DNA of 64,000 bases from Nematostella vectensis (Eukaryota > Cnidaria > Anthozoa > Actiniaria > Edwardsiidae): NCBI RefSeq assembly GCF_932526225.1, contig NC_064044.1, positions 13,027,953 through 13,091,952 of the forward strand, written 5' to 3'. The notes beneath the pieces are model-generated. The model saw nothing but the letters and a program-made list of their open reading frames with translations, did no database searches and was not told where the DNA came from. This document shows, piece after piece, positions 11,170 to 23,225 of the stretch. The position numbers and the translations under genes are program-made. Each line of letters begins with the position of its first letter. The stretch's first letter is position 1.

Positions 11170-12310
11170 TATTTTCCAACAGTGCTTTGCGGTCCCAAGG
11201 CAACTCTTATCTCGCATTGTACAGTTGCTCGTATTTTGGAGGCCTTGAGCGACTTAGTTATGGATGGGTTAAAATTGGCCGTGCATTCTACTATGAAATA
11301 AAATCTTAAAAATGTCAATAATATTCGTACTTGGTTTTTGTGACTTGTGTAGTCTGGATGAAATTCTAAGCTATTTGGGCAAGTAGTTTGTGAGCTACGC
11401 TGTTGAGTCTCCCCTAGTAAAAAAAAAACGAAAAAGACAGTGCCGTAGCAAACTTTGAAATATTGGAGGTTCACAATACAGAAACATTAAGAAAATATTT
11501 TGGGACACAGCCACGCCTCTACTGGTCATTTCCTTATAATTTTTGAAAATATTGGGGGGGCACAATACAGAAACACTAAGAAAATATTGGGGGCACAGCC
11601 ACGCCCCTACTGGTCATTTCCTTATAATTTTTTAAAATATTGAGCGGGCACATGCCCCGGTGCCCCGCCCTCTGTTACGGCCCTGAAGGGAGCACAATCC
11701 GCCTGTGCTTTGCGGTCCCAAGGCAACTCTTATCTCGCATAGTACAGTTGCTCGTATTTTGGAGGCCTTGAGCGACTTAGTTATGGATGGGTTAAAATTG
11801 GCCGTGCATTCTACTATGAAATAAAATCTTAAAAATGTCAATAATATTCGTACTTGGTTTTTGTGACTTGTGTAGTCTAGATGAAATTCTAAGCTATTTG
11901 GGCAAGTAGTTTGCGAGCTACGCTGTCGAGTCTCCCCTAATACAAAAAACGAAAAAGACAGTGCCGTAGCAAACTTTGAAATATTGGAGGTTCACAATAC
12001 AGAAACATTAAGAAAATATTTTGGGACACAGCCACGCCCCTACTGGTCATTTCCTTATAATTTTTTAAAATATTGGGTGGGCACAATACAGAAACACTAA
12101 GAAAATATTGGGGGGCACAGCCACGCCCCTACTGGTCATTTCCTTATAATTTTTTAAAATATTGGGGGGCACAATACAGAAACACTAAGAAAATATTGGG
12201 GGGCACAGCCACGCCCCTACTGGTCATTTCCTTATAATTTTTGAAAATATTGAGCGGGCACATGCCCCCGGTGCCCCACCCTCTGTTACGGCCCTGAAGG
12301 GAGCACACTC
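11170..12310. repeat. Direct duplication with interspersed-repeat family A
   Basis: 11182-11535 is repeated at about 11707-12060 with few differences. Joined to both are copies of dispersed family A, recognised by GACCAGTAGGGGCGTGGC (here as the reverse complement) next to GGGGGCAC and AATATT tracts; units stack at 11500-11640 and 12020-12270. Other family A copies are near 20500, 31970, 38090 and 60090. Confidence 0.85.
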
Positions 12311-14090
12311 CGCCTGGCTTGCCATAATCGTACAAATTGAGCTAATTAGCTTCTAGCTCTCTCGGAATTCAATATTAGCAAAGTTGATCGGGCAAAATTT
12401 TAGTATAATCCTTCTAGATGCTATCAAGACCAATCTTACTTTTATAATTAAATTCCTAAAGAACAAATTTATTACCCAAATCGCCGCACGACTATGCTTG
12501 TGGTTGTCAGGAAGGACACGGCCATTGGAGATCGCGACAAACTAATCCCTTACCCTCCCCGCTAAAGTTTCGGATACTAGCTTTCCAACCTTAATTAATA
12601 AATGTGGACTTTAAAAGAACATTAGCATACACACATTGGCACCAGTCGGGCCAAGACGGGACGCTAGCACAGTGTATTACCCGTGCAGTTCGGCAACCAT
12701 GGACAGCTGTTTCGTCCTTATTAGGACTCGTCAGCATGGCATAGCCGGTTTGCCTCAGTTAAACTTCATCGGCAAAAAAACTGCAGGGCGACTTCGACTC
12801 GAACGAAGTGCTTTAAACCACAGCTTAGATCCATTTTGCCGATGAAGTTTAACTTCAACCCAAAAAATTCATAAATGCAAAATAAACACAACAAGATGAA
12901 GATACTCAGGCATCAGTCTAAGGGATAAATGGTCTTGCAGATATGCATCCAACCAAGGTGTTGGCATCTACTCTTAAGCCAAATAATAGCACAGGTTCTT
13001 TGACAAATCTCAAATCGAACAAGGAGAGAAAAGCAGAATCACCCCTCTCAATAAAACGCTCAAAATACCACACAAAGGAGAGAGATCAGCAAACACAGCT
13101 CAAAAATAGATACCTTTATTCTGATCCTCCAGGTACATTTCCTTGGCCTCAAAACAATGTCCATTCCTTGAAGGATTGTACAACCACGAAAATATCTTTA
13201 CGTATTGCAAAGCATTCTGGAAGATCCAGGGGAAAATTCACGAGGGGAGGGCCAGTCAACACTCCTCTCCCCAAAGTCAGATGGTTTTTTTAAGTCTTTT
13301 CACCCCGAAGCCAAACAAATCAATTCCAGGTCATACAGACCCAGAATAGCAGTGTAAACAATTTTGGAATCAATTTGGTTTCAGAAAACTCAGCATTTAG
13401 GAGAGCTGTGGTGATTCATTAGAAAATTATTTTCTCATCCGGGCAAAGCCAAACAAGAAAAAATCATCATCGAGTCCACCTTTGCTTGCAAATATCCATA
13501 AGCAAAGCACTCAATTATGCCCCAAAAGACTTCATGGTGTCCTGAGACACTCTCCTAATATGCTCATAGCTGTATTTTTGATGAAAAATACAAGCAACCA
13601 TCAACTTGTGCTGGCTTCAGCACAACGACGAGGGATTAAATGTGGGGACCGCAAAGCACTGTTGGAAAGCTTGGATACCGCTGACTAGGTGCAGCTGTGT
13701 TTGACTTTGACGGGCTGTATAAAACTCAGAATAGGGGGGGAGGTATCTGTTTTCAGTCTGTTTTTTTGTAAATTCAGCTCAAAAAAAGCCAGCAGTCAAT
13801 GGGTTAAGCTGGCGTTTGAACAATCCAATCACCTCTTCTGATGTGAAGCCGGACAAAGTAACGCAAAACACCTTAAACAAACAGATCGATAAAAAGTGCA
13901 GAACTTCTTCCTTCTTGTCTTGGAAATAAAAAAAAATGGACGAGCAAAACCGCCGAGAGTTTTTGCCAATCTGGTGAATCCATGAAAAACTTCATGGGGC
14001 ATATCCCTCCTCAACTTGACAAAGAAAGGGTGGCGAATCGTATTCCGTCAACCAAGCCGACGATGCATCATTTTTAGCAAAAGACGAGAT
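12311..14090. other. Spacer between the duplicated genes; repeat debris
   Basis: No gene is supported. 12636-12860 resembles a small retroposon-like repeat (TTTCGTCCTTATTAGGACTC, and a B-box-like GTTCGAGTC on the minus strand). The rest, including the frame 12943-13293, has no recognisable domain. Similarity to copy 1 resumes near 14090. Confidence 0.45.
12758..12853. repeat. Perfect 20-bp inverted repeat
   Basis: GTTAAACTTCATCGGCAAAA (12758-12777) and its exact reverse complement (12834-12853) flank 56 bp, which itself contains a small hairpin (ACTTCG...CGAAGT). It could be the ends of a very small element. Confidence 0.75.
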
Positions 14091-14535
14091 TACTTTTTTT
14101 TCTTACCAGAGAAAGGAGGTATTGTCCTCCTCACGTTATCCAATAACAAGATTTAAAAGTTAAAATTGGAGACTTTGAGATTTAATATGTGAATTGGAAC
14201 TCAATATTTAGGTAGTTTCGCTTCGACAAATATTCAGGAACTTTCACTTTGCCTTCGAATATCCGTGTCCCATACTTTAAAAGGTAAATCCTTTACTTTT
14301 GGTCTTACAAATTTAGCTAAAACGGTGTTTCACCTGGCATAAGTGTTTATAGCAACGAGACTAGAGTCTTCATATCCTGCTGACAAATATTTTGTGTTTC
14401 CCTTGGCATAGATGTGTAAAACACAATATTTCAACCTTGTGTTGATATTTTTCTGGCTAAAGCTTCGTTTTCTTTACTTGAAATACCATGTGTTTATATT
14501 AAAGTATATCATGTGTTTATTTCTAGTTCAAGAAT

Positions 14536-17500
14536 ATGGCTCGAGGAAGTACCAGCACTTTCGCGTTCGCGCTTTTTACTTTTCTCTTCTTCGGATCTCA
14601 TGCCGCACATCGGCACAATGAGAATCAAAGAGGAGGAAGATTTTCCAAACTCAGTGGTAAGTAACTCTGTACTGCTTCCCTAAGAGCCCATTTTGGTAAT
14701 TATAACCCTCCAAACAATTTTTTCTATTTGAACAATATTAAAGGCGCTATATTAGCGGAGCCAGCGCGGCCGCAGGCCGCGCCCGAAGCTCCATAGGTAT
14801 AGAGAAAATGGTATATAATTATGCGACTCAGTTTTTTTGGTCATTGCGCGGGTACCCTGTGGTGTCGCCCGCCTGCCCGTGGAGCCAGCACAAATTGCAA
14901 TAACTTAGCAAAACGCGACCTCAGTGAAATAATTATATAAGAATATATTTTAGCACTATCCGAGAATGCTATATACTTAATAAAACCCCGAAAGTTTCAT
15001 CAAAACTTACAATTATTTAGTTTTTAGTGTTTTTGTATTTACACTCACGGGAACCCTGCGTCTAATTTTTCTCTTCTAGTTTTGCTTTTCTAACTCGCGG
15101 CCGACACCGTGAATTGATAAAGTTTTTGCATTATTTTCGTCGTGGCCAAAGCCAAGAAAGAAATTCGACACATCTTAACACTTTTTTAATAAAAAGACGT
15201 ACAAACGATGGATGGAAGGACAAAGGATGGGTTTGGAAAAAGAAGGTAAGTAAGACGTCAATTTTATAAACTTCGTCGGAGCTATGAAAAACTCTTATGT
15301 TGATATATTTCTAGCACTCAAACAGTTAAAGCCATGATGGGATGTCTGTAAATAAAGAACGATTTCTTATCTGGAGATTCTTCATCACATTTAAGTTCTG
15401 TCAGCTCTTTTATGAAGGATATCAAGCGAGGAACGGTTTTAGTTTATATTTTGTGAGTTCGAAGAACATTTAAAATTAAAAATGAATTCTGGTTTAAATT
15501 TTAGAAATAAAAAAAAGGTTCATAAGGGGTAATAGGTTCTAAAAAGATCTGCTTTACCTACACAGTTCCCTTTATGCATATGAAATTTGTACACAAAAAG
15601 ATATATCTTGAATACTCCAGCTCAACATTTTCATACAACATCTCAAAACTCCCATCTCTTCAATTTTCATAGAAAACTAAAGACAGCTTTTTGTTGGGAG
15701 CATTTAGTTCGATACCTATAGTTTTTCTCTACAGCTTTTCCTAAGAACCTCTGGCTCATTAGCCCCTAAAAAACAGACTTCATATATTAATTTTCTGTTC
15801 AAGTTTCTATTTTAAAGGTTGCTTGGAATTATTTTTAATTTTAGGTTTATCAATTAGGTTTTGTTCAGCATAACATTTATATCTTTAGTATTCTTCCGTA
15901 GCGTTTTGTCACTGTTCTCCAATTTTTTTTCAGGCAAATCCCAACTCAAGCAAGCTGCCAGCTTGATGCTAGCACAGGATGTATTCATTAATAGAGCTAA
16001 GTAACAGAAAGATAGATAATAGTTACAAATAAAAACTTGTTATAAAAAAATGAACCAGGCTAATAAAATAAACTAAAAGTAGTCAGAAACTTTGAAAACA
16101 AGTTAGAGTGGTTTATTTAATTCACCTTTTAACAAAGTGGCTGGTACAAAACACTGACCAACATTGGCCCTTATTGCAAATGGACTAAATGGGTTTTCTA
16201 GTAAAAAAAATATAGTTTCAATTTGAACTAATTAACTGCACAGGGTTTTGTGAGCAATCTACTTTTCAAATAGCTGATATGAATACAGCTCAATACTTAG
16301 GAATCTGAATTGATATTTGCAAAAATCAACAGCAATGTACAATTTGACCTTTCATGCAATTATTTCAAAGATAGTTTGAAAAAACAAACTGCATCAAGCC
16401 CTATTTTATGTTTTAGCACAAAAATACCAGGTGTACATACCCTTGAAACCATGATGCTTCAATATGGGGGTCTAGTGGGTCCATGGACCTCCTCATTGAG
16501 GGTCAGCGTTTTGTATGATCCACTCAAGACAAAGTGTCAATTCAAAGAGTATTAGCCAAAAAAAACAGTAAAGAAGGTTGATAAAACTGTTTCACCATTA
16601 TTTGTAATTTCTACCAAATTACTTTTATTACCCTTCAACTGGGAGAAAATTATAAAAATCAAGAAAATCTAGTAGTAGTGCAATGTGAAAGGAAGAAGTG
16701 GAATTTGGACAGTGTAGGCAAGTATGGAGCACATTTACTGGCAAAAACGATATGCTAATGTATAGAAACGCGTTGTGTGCTGATATGGTTTTAAATGTTA
16801 AAGAGATTAAAAAAGCACCCATTTTACTGTAAAAAACTAAAATTCATTTTCAATTTTTCAATGTTCTCTATTGGATGATACCTCCATATACACCCAACAA
16901 GTTTTTCCGTGTTAAACAACAATAAAAATATACATACACACATATTACATTCTACACCTGTGCATCAAGCACTTTTCTATGAACGGATTCACTCACACCT
17001 TACATATATACATACATACATAGGTATTATAATATGGCTTAAATTGATTGCATGCCGGCTCCGCTTTTAGGCAGTGCCTAAATCTATATATTAGTACTTA
17101 TCGAAGTGTTATGCTCCCGCCGTCCCCTTAGTAACGACGTATCATGAGCGGGACATCTAGCCGCTAAATTCAATACAAATTTTCAAATGTTTGTGAAAGA
17201 ACTATTTTTATTGCAGAATTTATTTTTAACGCGAAATAACGCCATCTATCAGCTTTTAGTGTATTGTATTCATTCTTCTGGTTCACGAACACGACTATTT
17301 GGGCTTTTTGTATTTAACTGTAAAATTTGGATACAGTACAGTTGACTTGAGGAATGTAGAATATAGAGCGATTTATGTCTGGCCGTGTGAGCGTATCGTA
17401 CGTCGCCCAAGGGGAGGAGGGTGGGGGCGAACGACGTAAATGGACGGTAGTTTTAACCAATGAAGTTGGTTAAAACTACCTCGAAATTGTGAAATCTGGA

Positions 17501-19862
17501 GTTTATATAAGGCAAGGAGTGTGAGGGCAGCGTACCAAGGATTGGCTGATGGGGGGGGGGGTTGCGCAGTCAATTGTATCATATGGAAATAGCATAGTAT
17601 TTGAAGATTTCTTAAAAAGAAATGTACCACTTTGTGGCCGCTAAGGGGGAGGGGGTGCGCGCGCACTTTGCGCACCCCCCTGTTTATGTGCCTGAAGGAA
17701 TTACGTAACACATCACCACGAAGGAATGCTGGGAGTGACAAAGTTTATAAATCTCGCGCCGCGCAATTTCGAAGGAAATTTCAGTAATGAAAATAGCTTG
17801 CCCTTTCCCAGCAAATAAACAATACTTTGAGCTTACTAGGTCGACAATTTACTGGGTTATTTGAAGAAATTGAAAACTGTCCGGAAATTAATCCATCTAT
17901 GACCTTTCCCGACTGTATATAGCCACTGCGTTTAATATTTTATTACATTTTGCGTTGAAATGTTATTGCATTTCGAGTTAAATATTTATTACATTTTGCG
18001 TTGAAAGTTATTACATTTTGGGCGTAACAACATCTCCAGTTGTGTCATCAAAAATGGGCGTGTTTATCACGACGATACAGTAACTACGTATTTCTAAAAT
18101 TATTTCTCAGGAAAGGCATTGGAAGGGTTCGTCATCGCCACGCACCACGTGACATCCCCTGTTTGGTGTGGCGCGCAGTGCCTGGAGAACACACAGTGCG
18201 CCTCATACAACGTGAAGAATGGTGTCACGTGTGAGCTGAACAACGAAACCATGGCAACACAGACCGCGTCTCTCAAGACAGACCCAAAAGCAGACCACTA
18301 CTACAACGAAGACATGGAGGTACAGTTGAATTGTCACGCTAGATAGTACCTTAGGTACAGTTGACTTGTCACGCTAGATAGTACCATGAGGTACAGTTGA
18401 CTTGTCACGCTAGATAGTACCTGAGGTACAGTTGACTTGTCACGCTAGATAGTACCTGAGGTATAGTTGACTTGTCACGCTAGATAGTACCTGAGGTACA
18501 GTTGACTTGTCACGCTAGATAGTACCTGAGGTACAGTTGACTTGTCACGCTAGATAGTACCTTAGGTACAGTTGACTTGTCACGCTAGATAGTACCTGAG
18601 GTACAGTTGACTTGTCACGATAGATAGTACCTGAGGTACAGTTGACTTGTCACGCTAGATTGTACCTGAGGTACAGTTGACTTGTCACGTTAGATAGTAC
18701 CTGAGGTATAGTTGACTTGTCACGCTAGATAGTACCTGAGGTACAGTTGACTTGTCACGCTAGATAGTACCTGAGGTACAGTTGACTTGTCACGCTAGAT
18801 AGTACCTGAGGTACAGTTGACTTGTCACGCTAGATTTTTGAGCGGGGTGGTTCATTTCTCCATTTCAGCGGACCAAATTTCCGGTACACCCCTCTCCTCG
18901 CCTTATTACATTAGGTAATAAATCCTGTATTTATAATGTTATTAATAAGGTGCCTTTTAACATATAGCGATAATAATAAAGATAATTAATATAAAAAGAT
19001 TTTTATAGTCATTTTAAAGACATTTTGATGTGCACGGTATATCTCCAGCCAAACGCTATATATTTTTACTTGTTCTGAACGGACCTTCAAGCCGGGTGGA
19101 GGGGTTCGTCCGAACCCCCCCTGGCTACCGGCCTGTTACTTCTTTATCACTCCCTTTACCGCCGTTATATCCATGCCTCAAGGAATACAAGGGGAGCTTG
19201 CATAGTAACCGTCATTCTTCTTGCAGTACAAGTCGTGTTTGAACCACATGAAGGGAGGGGCTACCGAATCAGGCATCTACACTATCACCTTCAGCGATGG
19301 AGCGCGGGGCAAAGTGTGGTGCGACCTGACATCTGAGCCTGATTCTGCCTGGACAATGATACTCTCATTTGCAATGAAGAACAGACAGATCCGAGCGTTC
19401 TGTAACGACCCCTTTAAACTCAACTCCCCAAGGCAAAGCGAAAACCCAAACTGGCAAGACTACCGCATTGAGCTCTCAAAGATGCAGCATCTTGTCGCCC
19501 AGTCCACTCACTGGCGCGCCACCACAGGGTTCCCAGTCTACGGCGTCGATTACCGTGATTACGCGAGGGGGCTGTTGTCAAAGCTCGACGTTTTCACTGA
19601 TACTTCCTCTTGCCACGACATTGAGTATGTGAATGTGCGCGGCTACTCCGCCACTGACTCGGCCGCTTCCTTTTGGCATAGGGGCAGTTATCCCATACAT
19701 ATAGATACCTCGAAAACGAGTTGCGGACTTTATGCTCCTAATTCTGTGTCTAGTGAGAACACTTTTGGTGTTTATTGCCACGAATCTTGGAATTCCAAAT
19801 TTCGTGGATGTGAGAGCGATGAGAGCACGACCCAGTGGTGGTTCGGAGGGTATATGGACTGA
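14536..19862 (+). CDS. Secreted PAN/Apple + fibrinogen-like protein, copy 2
   Basis: Paralogue of the gene at 5717-10345. Exons 14536-14656, 18111-18319 and 19227-19862 (TGA) are in phase, 321 aa. The signal peptide exon differs from copy 1 at two residues, the PAN/Apple exon at two (Gln to Pro, Ile to Met). The fibrinogen-like exon is nearly identical until a short cluster after SAASFWH, where copy 1 reads TVGWVL and copy 2 RGSYPI, with more changes in the next 20 residues; the coding end is WWFGGYMD. Intron 1 has grown through a 2.3-kb insertion. Intron 2 begins with the same 35-bp array, about half as long as in copy 1. Likely a recent tandem duplicate with the same secreted recognition role; function is inferred. 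Confidence 0.82.
14756..17083. mobile_element. 2.3-kb insertion in intron 1 of copy 2
   Basis: Copy 1 reads straight through GCGCTACATTAGTACTT near 5940-5960. In copy 2 the site is split: TATATTAG before 14756 and TATATTAG again at 17086-17093, an apparent 8-bp target duplication. AGCGGAGCC near the left edge is inverted as GGCTCCGCT near the right edge, followed by a palindrome TTAGGCAGTGCCTAA just inside the right end. No transposase is seen; frames such as 16310-16555 have no known domain. An 8-bp duplication fits hAT elements, but the terminal palindrome is unusual for them, so class is uncertain. Confidence 0.75.
17446..17480. repeat. Perfect 15-bp hairpin
   Basis: GGTAGTTTTAACCAA (17446-17460) and TTGGTTAAAACTACC (17466-17480) are exact reverse complements with a 5-base loop. 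It lies in intron 1 of copy 2, in sequence not shared with copy 1. Probably the core of a small foldback element. Confidence 0.7.
18317..18836 (+). repeat. 35-bp minisatellite seeded at the exon 2 donor (copy 2)
   Basis: About 15 copies of the same 35-bp unit as in copy 1, again starting at the exon 2 donor (GAG|gtacag). Units are more uniform than in copy 1. The array ends abruptly at 18836 in unrelated sequence, without the diverged units seen in copy 1. Confidence 0.95.
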
Positions 19863-20170
19863 TATTCACTCTCAGATACACACCCAGTGGTGATTCTGAG
19901 GGTATTAAAACTGATATTCACTCTCAGATACACACCCAGTGGTTATTCTGAGGGTATTAAAACTGATATTCACTCTCAGATACACACCCAGTGGTTGTTC
20001 GGACGATATTTAAACTGATATTCACTCTCAGTTACCTCACACCCAGTGGTGGTTCAGAGGATATATGAACTGGTATTCACACTCAGTGATGGCTTGGAGG
20101 ATACATGAAGTGACATTCACTCTCAGAAACCTACAACCACTGGTGGTTCGGAGCGTGTATAAACTGTGGG
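19826..20170 (+). repeat. 3' tandem repeats derived from the coding tail (copy 2)
   Basis: About six copies of the roughly 57-bp unit seen downstream of copy 1, beginning with the coding end (CCCAGTGGTGGTTCGGAGGG) and stop codon. Three units near 19870-20000 are almost identical to each other, which suggests recent local homogenisation. Confidence 0.88.
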
Positions 20171-20457
20171 TGACGTTTGGCAAGGTATTAAAGAGCATCG
20201 GAGTGCAGTATTCCTGGACAGTGGTCCTTGGTTACCAAATGAGCATGAACTCGTCAGCAGTTGTAAAAAGAGATGTAATTCTACATAGACAAGTATATCC
20301 GCACTACATTCGCTTTTCCAGTACCTGGCACCGCGAGGTCAATTTAGCCGGCTCTGTCTTAAAGAACGTCGATCAGCCTCTCCTTAATTGTTGTTTCCAT
20401 TTAAAAATACAACGATCTCATTAAAGTGTGATAGTGATTGATATGATTTCAGTTGCT

Positions 20458-20600
20458 TAGGGCCGTAGCTGGGGGCACGCCCCCCCCCAAATGTTTCCAA
20501 AAATTATAAGGAAATGACCAGAAGGGGCGTGGCTGTTCCCCCGATATTTTCTTCATGTTTCTGTATCGTCCCCCTCCCAATCCCAATATTTGTAGGCCTG
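20458..20600 (+). repeat. Interspersed repeat family A copy
   Basis: Contains AAATGACCAGAAGGGGCGTG preceded by GGGCACGCCCCCC and followed by ATATTTTCTTCATGTTTCTG, the diagnostic order of family A. It lies just past the right edge of the duplicated block. Confidence 0.75.
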
Positions 20601-21745
20601 CTTCTGCTCTGATGCTTTGTACGTATGGTACTTCATTCATATTCTGTAAACACCTCGCGAAATGGGTCTCTGATTCAATAACCAAAATATTTTCCTCATT
20701 AGTCGCCGACCGTGTGACTGCTCTTGAAACATGTAGATACAGAAACATTATGCAGTTTGTACGACATTTTTATGATTTGTAATTTTTTTTCGTTTATTAA
20801 TTCATAATATGTGCAACATTAAAAATTATTGAGTGTATTTCACGTATAGAATACTTAGGACTAAATGTCTAAAATAACAATACAAACGCATGTCTATATT
20901 GAAACAATGACAATACACCAATACACGCCCTATACCTGTAACCTGACCCCCTTTCCGTCACAACGCCCCTTCCAAATGCATGCAAATGAAAATGAAGCAA
21001 TCGACTTGGGTCATTTGTAAGAAAGAATACACGAAATAAAAAAAGGGCCGTACACTGCCGGGCAACAGCTGATCCAAATGGGAAAGAAAGGGAATTCGAC
21101 TCCAAAACTCCGGCACTTTGACAGCATTTTCTATAGCTTTGTCTGTAAAGTCCACTTCGTACACCATTTTAGATTAGCTGTGGCACGCTAATCTGTGGCA
21201 TAGGTCGGCACGGTCTATTGCACCTGCAAACAGATCCAAACATTTTAGGTAGCTTCTACAGGGATGCCAGCAAAAACCGCACCCTTGACAACCCGAGTTT
21301 GTTTCCTGTTTTTTTTTTTTCATTTTCTTTTTAAGCTTGTTTTCAAAAGCCAATAGGTGAGGCAGCGTGGGGCTGTGGTTGTTCGCCACAGGAATCCCGA
21401 AACTAGAAAAAATAGGAATTTCCTAATTAACCCACTGAAGAGCCGGTTAGCAGATTAAAAAGCGAAAAACAGCAGAAATGTATGAAATATTTGCCTCCGA
21501 CTAATAACACGCAAGATTAAAACTGTTGAATGCATGACTTCTACTTCTACTTTATTACTTTTCAACACTTTCGTATCAAGAAAAGATGACAAAATATATA
21601 TAAATCTAAATATATAAATCTAAATATAAATTAATAATAAATAGGTAATCCATAAATTCAGTCGACTTACTATATACAATAAAAATTAAAATCAATTATA
21701 AAATAAGATAATACTTAAACAATAAAAATAGCATGATAATAAAAA
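20601..21745. other. Intergenic, no supported gene
   Basis: Two minus-strand frames (20958-21167 and 21174-21389) have a protein-like composition but no known motif, start context or splice partner, so no gene is called. 21590-21740 is very A/T-rich. Confidence 0.4.
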
Positions 21746-21966
21746 TTAGGCGATGAACTTGTTTACGTTATTACAAAAAGATGAATAACTATTTTCTTCT
21801 CTAAGTTCAATTGATAAATTGTTCCAATCTTTGATTGTTCTGGGAAAGAAACTATATAAATAATAATCGTGACGTGCCTTAGGCTGTATAAATGTATTAC
21901 TTGAATAACTTCGAGTATGACGCATTGAACGTTGATAATAATTAGGTATCGGCAATGCAATGCCAT
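21746..21966 (-). mobile_element. 5'-truncated LINE, 3' end of reverse transcriptase ORF
   Basis: The minus-strand frame reads RHTRSYSSNTF, then YLYSFFPRTIKDWNNL and ends shortly after. This order (RH..., SFFPRTI, DWN-L) is characteristic of the extreme C-terminus of ORF2 in CR1/L2-like non-LTR retrotransposons of animals. The catalytic reverse transcriptase domain is absent, as expected for a 5'-truncated insertion. Family assignment is from memory. Confidence 0.7.
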
Positions 21967-22388
21967 TATTTACTGATGCATTTTCAGAAAAAAATCACAT
22001 ATCATAATCCTTTTAATCGTGGCCTTACACTTTCCTTACACACTTTCCCCACTCAACCATGCCGCATTTGCTGCCTTTTTTCTTTTTCCCTATTTCCCAT
22101 CCCCTACTAGCGTCCTTCTGCAAGCAACAACATTCTTTACCCTTACTGTGTTATCTCCCGGTATTGTGGTGAGGGGCCATTCATTACACAAAACAATCAC
22201 ACGTACCCTTCTATAGATAATACTCCCAATGAGTTTTGTCCTGTTTTTTAACCTTACATCTTTTATCACGCAATCATCCATGATCCACATATCTCTCAAA
22301 ATACATCCTCTGACAAATTATCACTCATAATATGTATATCTTTCATCATACCGCATTTCTCCCTTACGCAGCCACTCAGGTGTATTAA

Positions 22389-23041
22389 GGACTGACTTGA
22401 GACTTGGTGGGGCTTATACGCGAACAAAATCTGTTTTTGTTAATATCTCCCAAACAGAAACAGCTATGATCACCAAACTTGGCAGCTACAACATTGATGT
22501 CAGTCCGAAGACTATTTGATTGTATGTTGCCATGGCAACCAATTTAAGGAGGTTTAAGACTCAATTTACTATTTTTGCATTCAAAAAATGGGGAATACAC
22601 AACGATAATAGAGAAAGCCTTAAATGATATAATTATGATCGCCATGAAATTCCCCACATCATCCTGTCTTTTAATCGTGTCCAGCGTCACGTGACCGTGA
22701 GAACCGTTGCCATGGAAAGATAGTTTTGTTTGTATTTCAGCTAATGCTGTAGGTGGACAGCCTTAAAAGACACCACGAAAAGAAGACTACTATAGGGATT
22801 GAAAATATGCATTTAAATTTGAAATCCACTATGTTTCTGTATTCCCCATTTTCCATTGAATGTAGAAAGCGAAAAATTACGCTCGAGCCACCTTAAATCG
22901 GTTGCCATAGTAACAAAGTTTGTCAAAATGTTGAGATCCATAGGAATAAAGTGCTTGCCAATTTTGGTTTCATTAGTACCTTGTGTCCCCGAGATGTTGA
23001 TGAAAATGTGTTTTTCAACGTATAAGCCTGTAAGTCAGGCC
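22389..23041. mobile_element. Palindromic MITE-like element
   Basis: Long imperfect inverted repeat: CTGACTTGAGAC with GGCTTATACG on the left mirrors CGTATAAGCC and AAGTCAGG on the right. Inner arms around 22528-22600 (CATGGCAACCAATTTAAGG) match 22841-22915 in reverse. No coding potential. Confidence 0.75.
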
Positions 23042-23225
23042 CTAGCCATAATCCTACAATACACCGTCTCATACAAATACACACCCCATACACCAGTACA
23101 CTGTTACACTTTCTACACACTAACCAGCTAACCCCCCATTACTTATTTTCCTTTTTCAATCTCTTTCCCTTGCCGCCTAAACTTCCAATTACTTATCATC
23201 ATCACCACACATATTCCTGTCATCG

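Noticed and set aside
17373-17741. 122-aa minus-strand frame
   Set aside because: It lies across G-rich and hairpin sequence in an intron, with no domain or conserved pattern; poly-Pro comes from a G run.
20958-21389. Two adjacent minus-strand frames with protein-like composition
   Set aside because: No motif, no start context and no splice partners; a poly-Lys run comes from low-complexity sequence. Left as unannotated.
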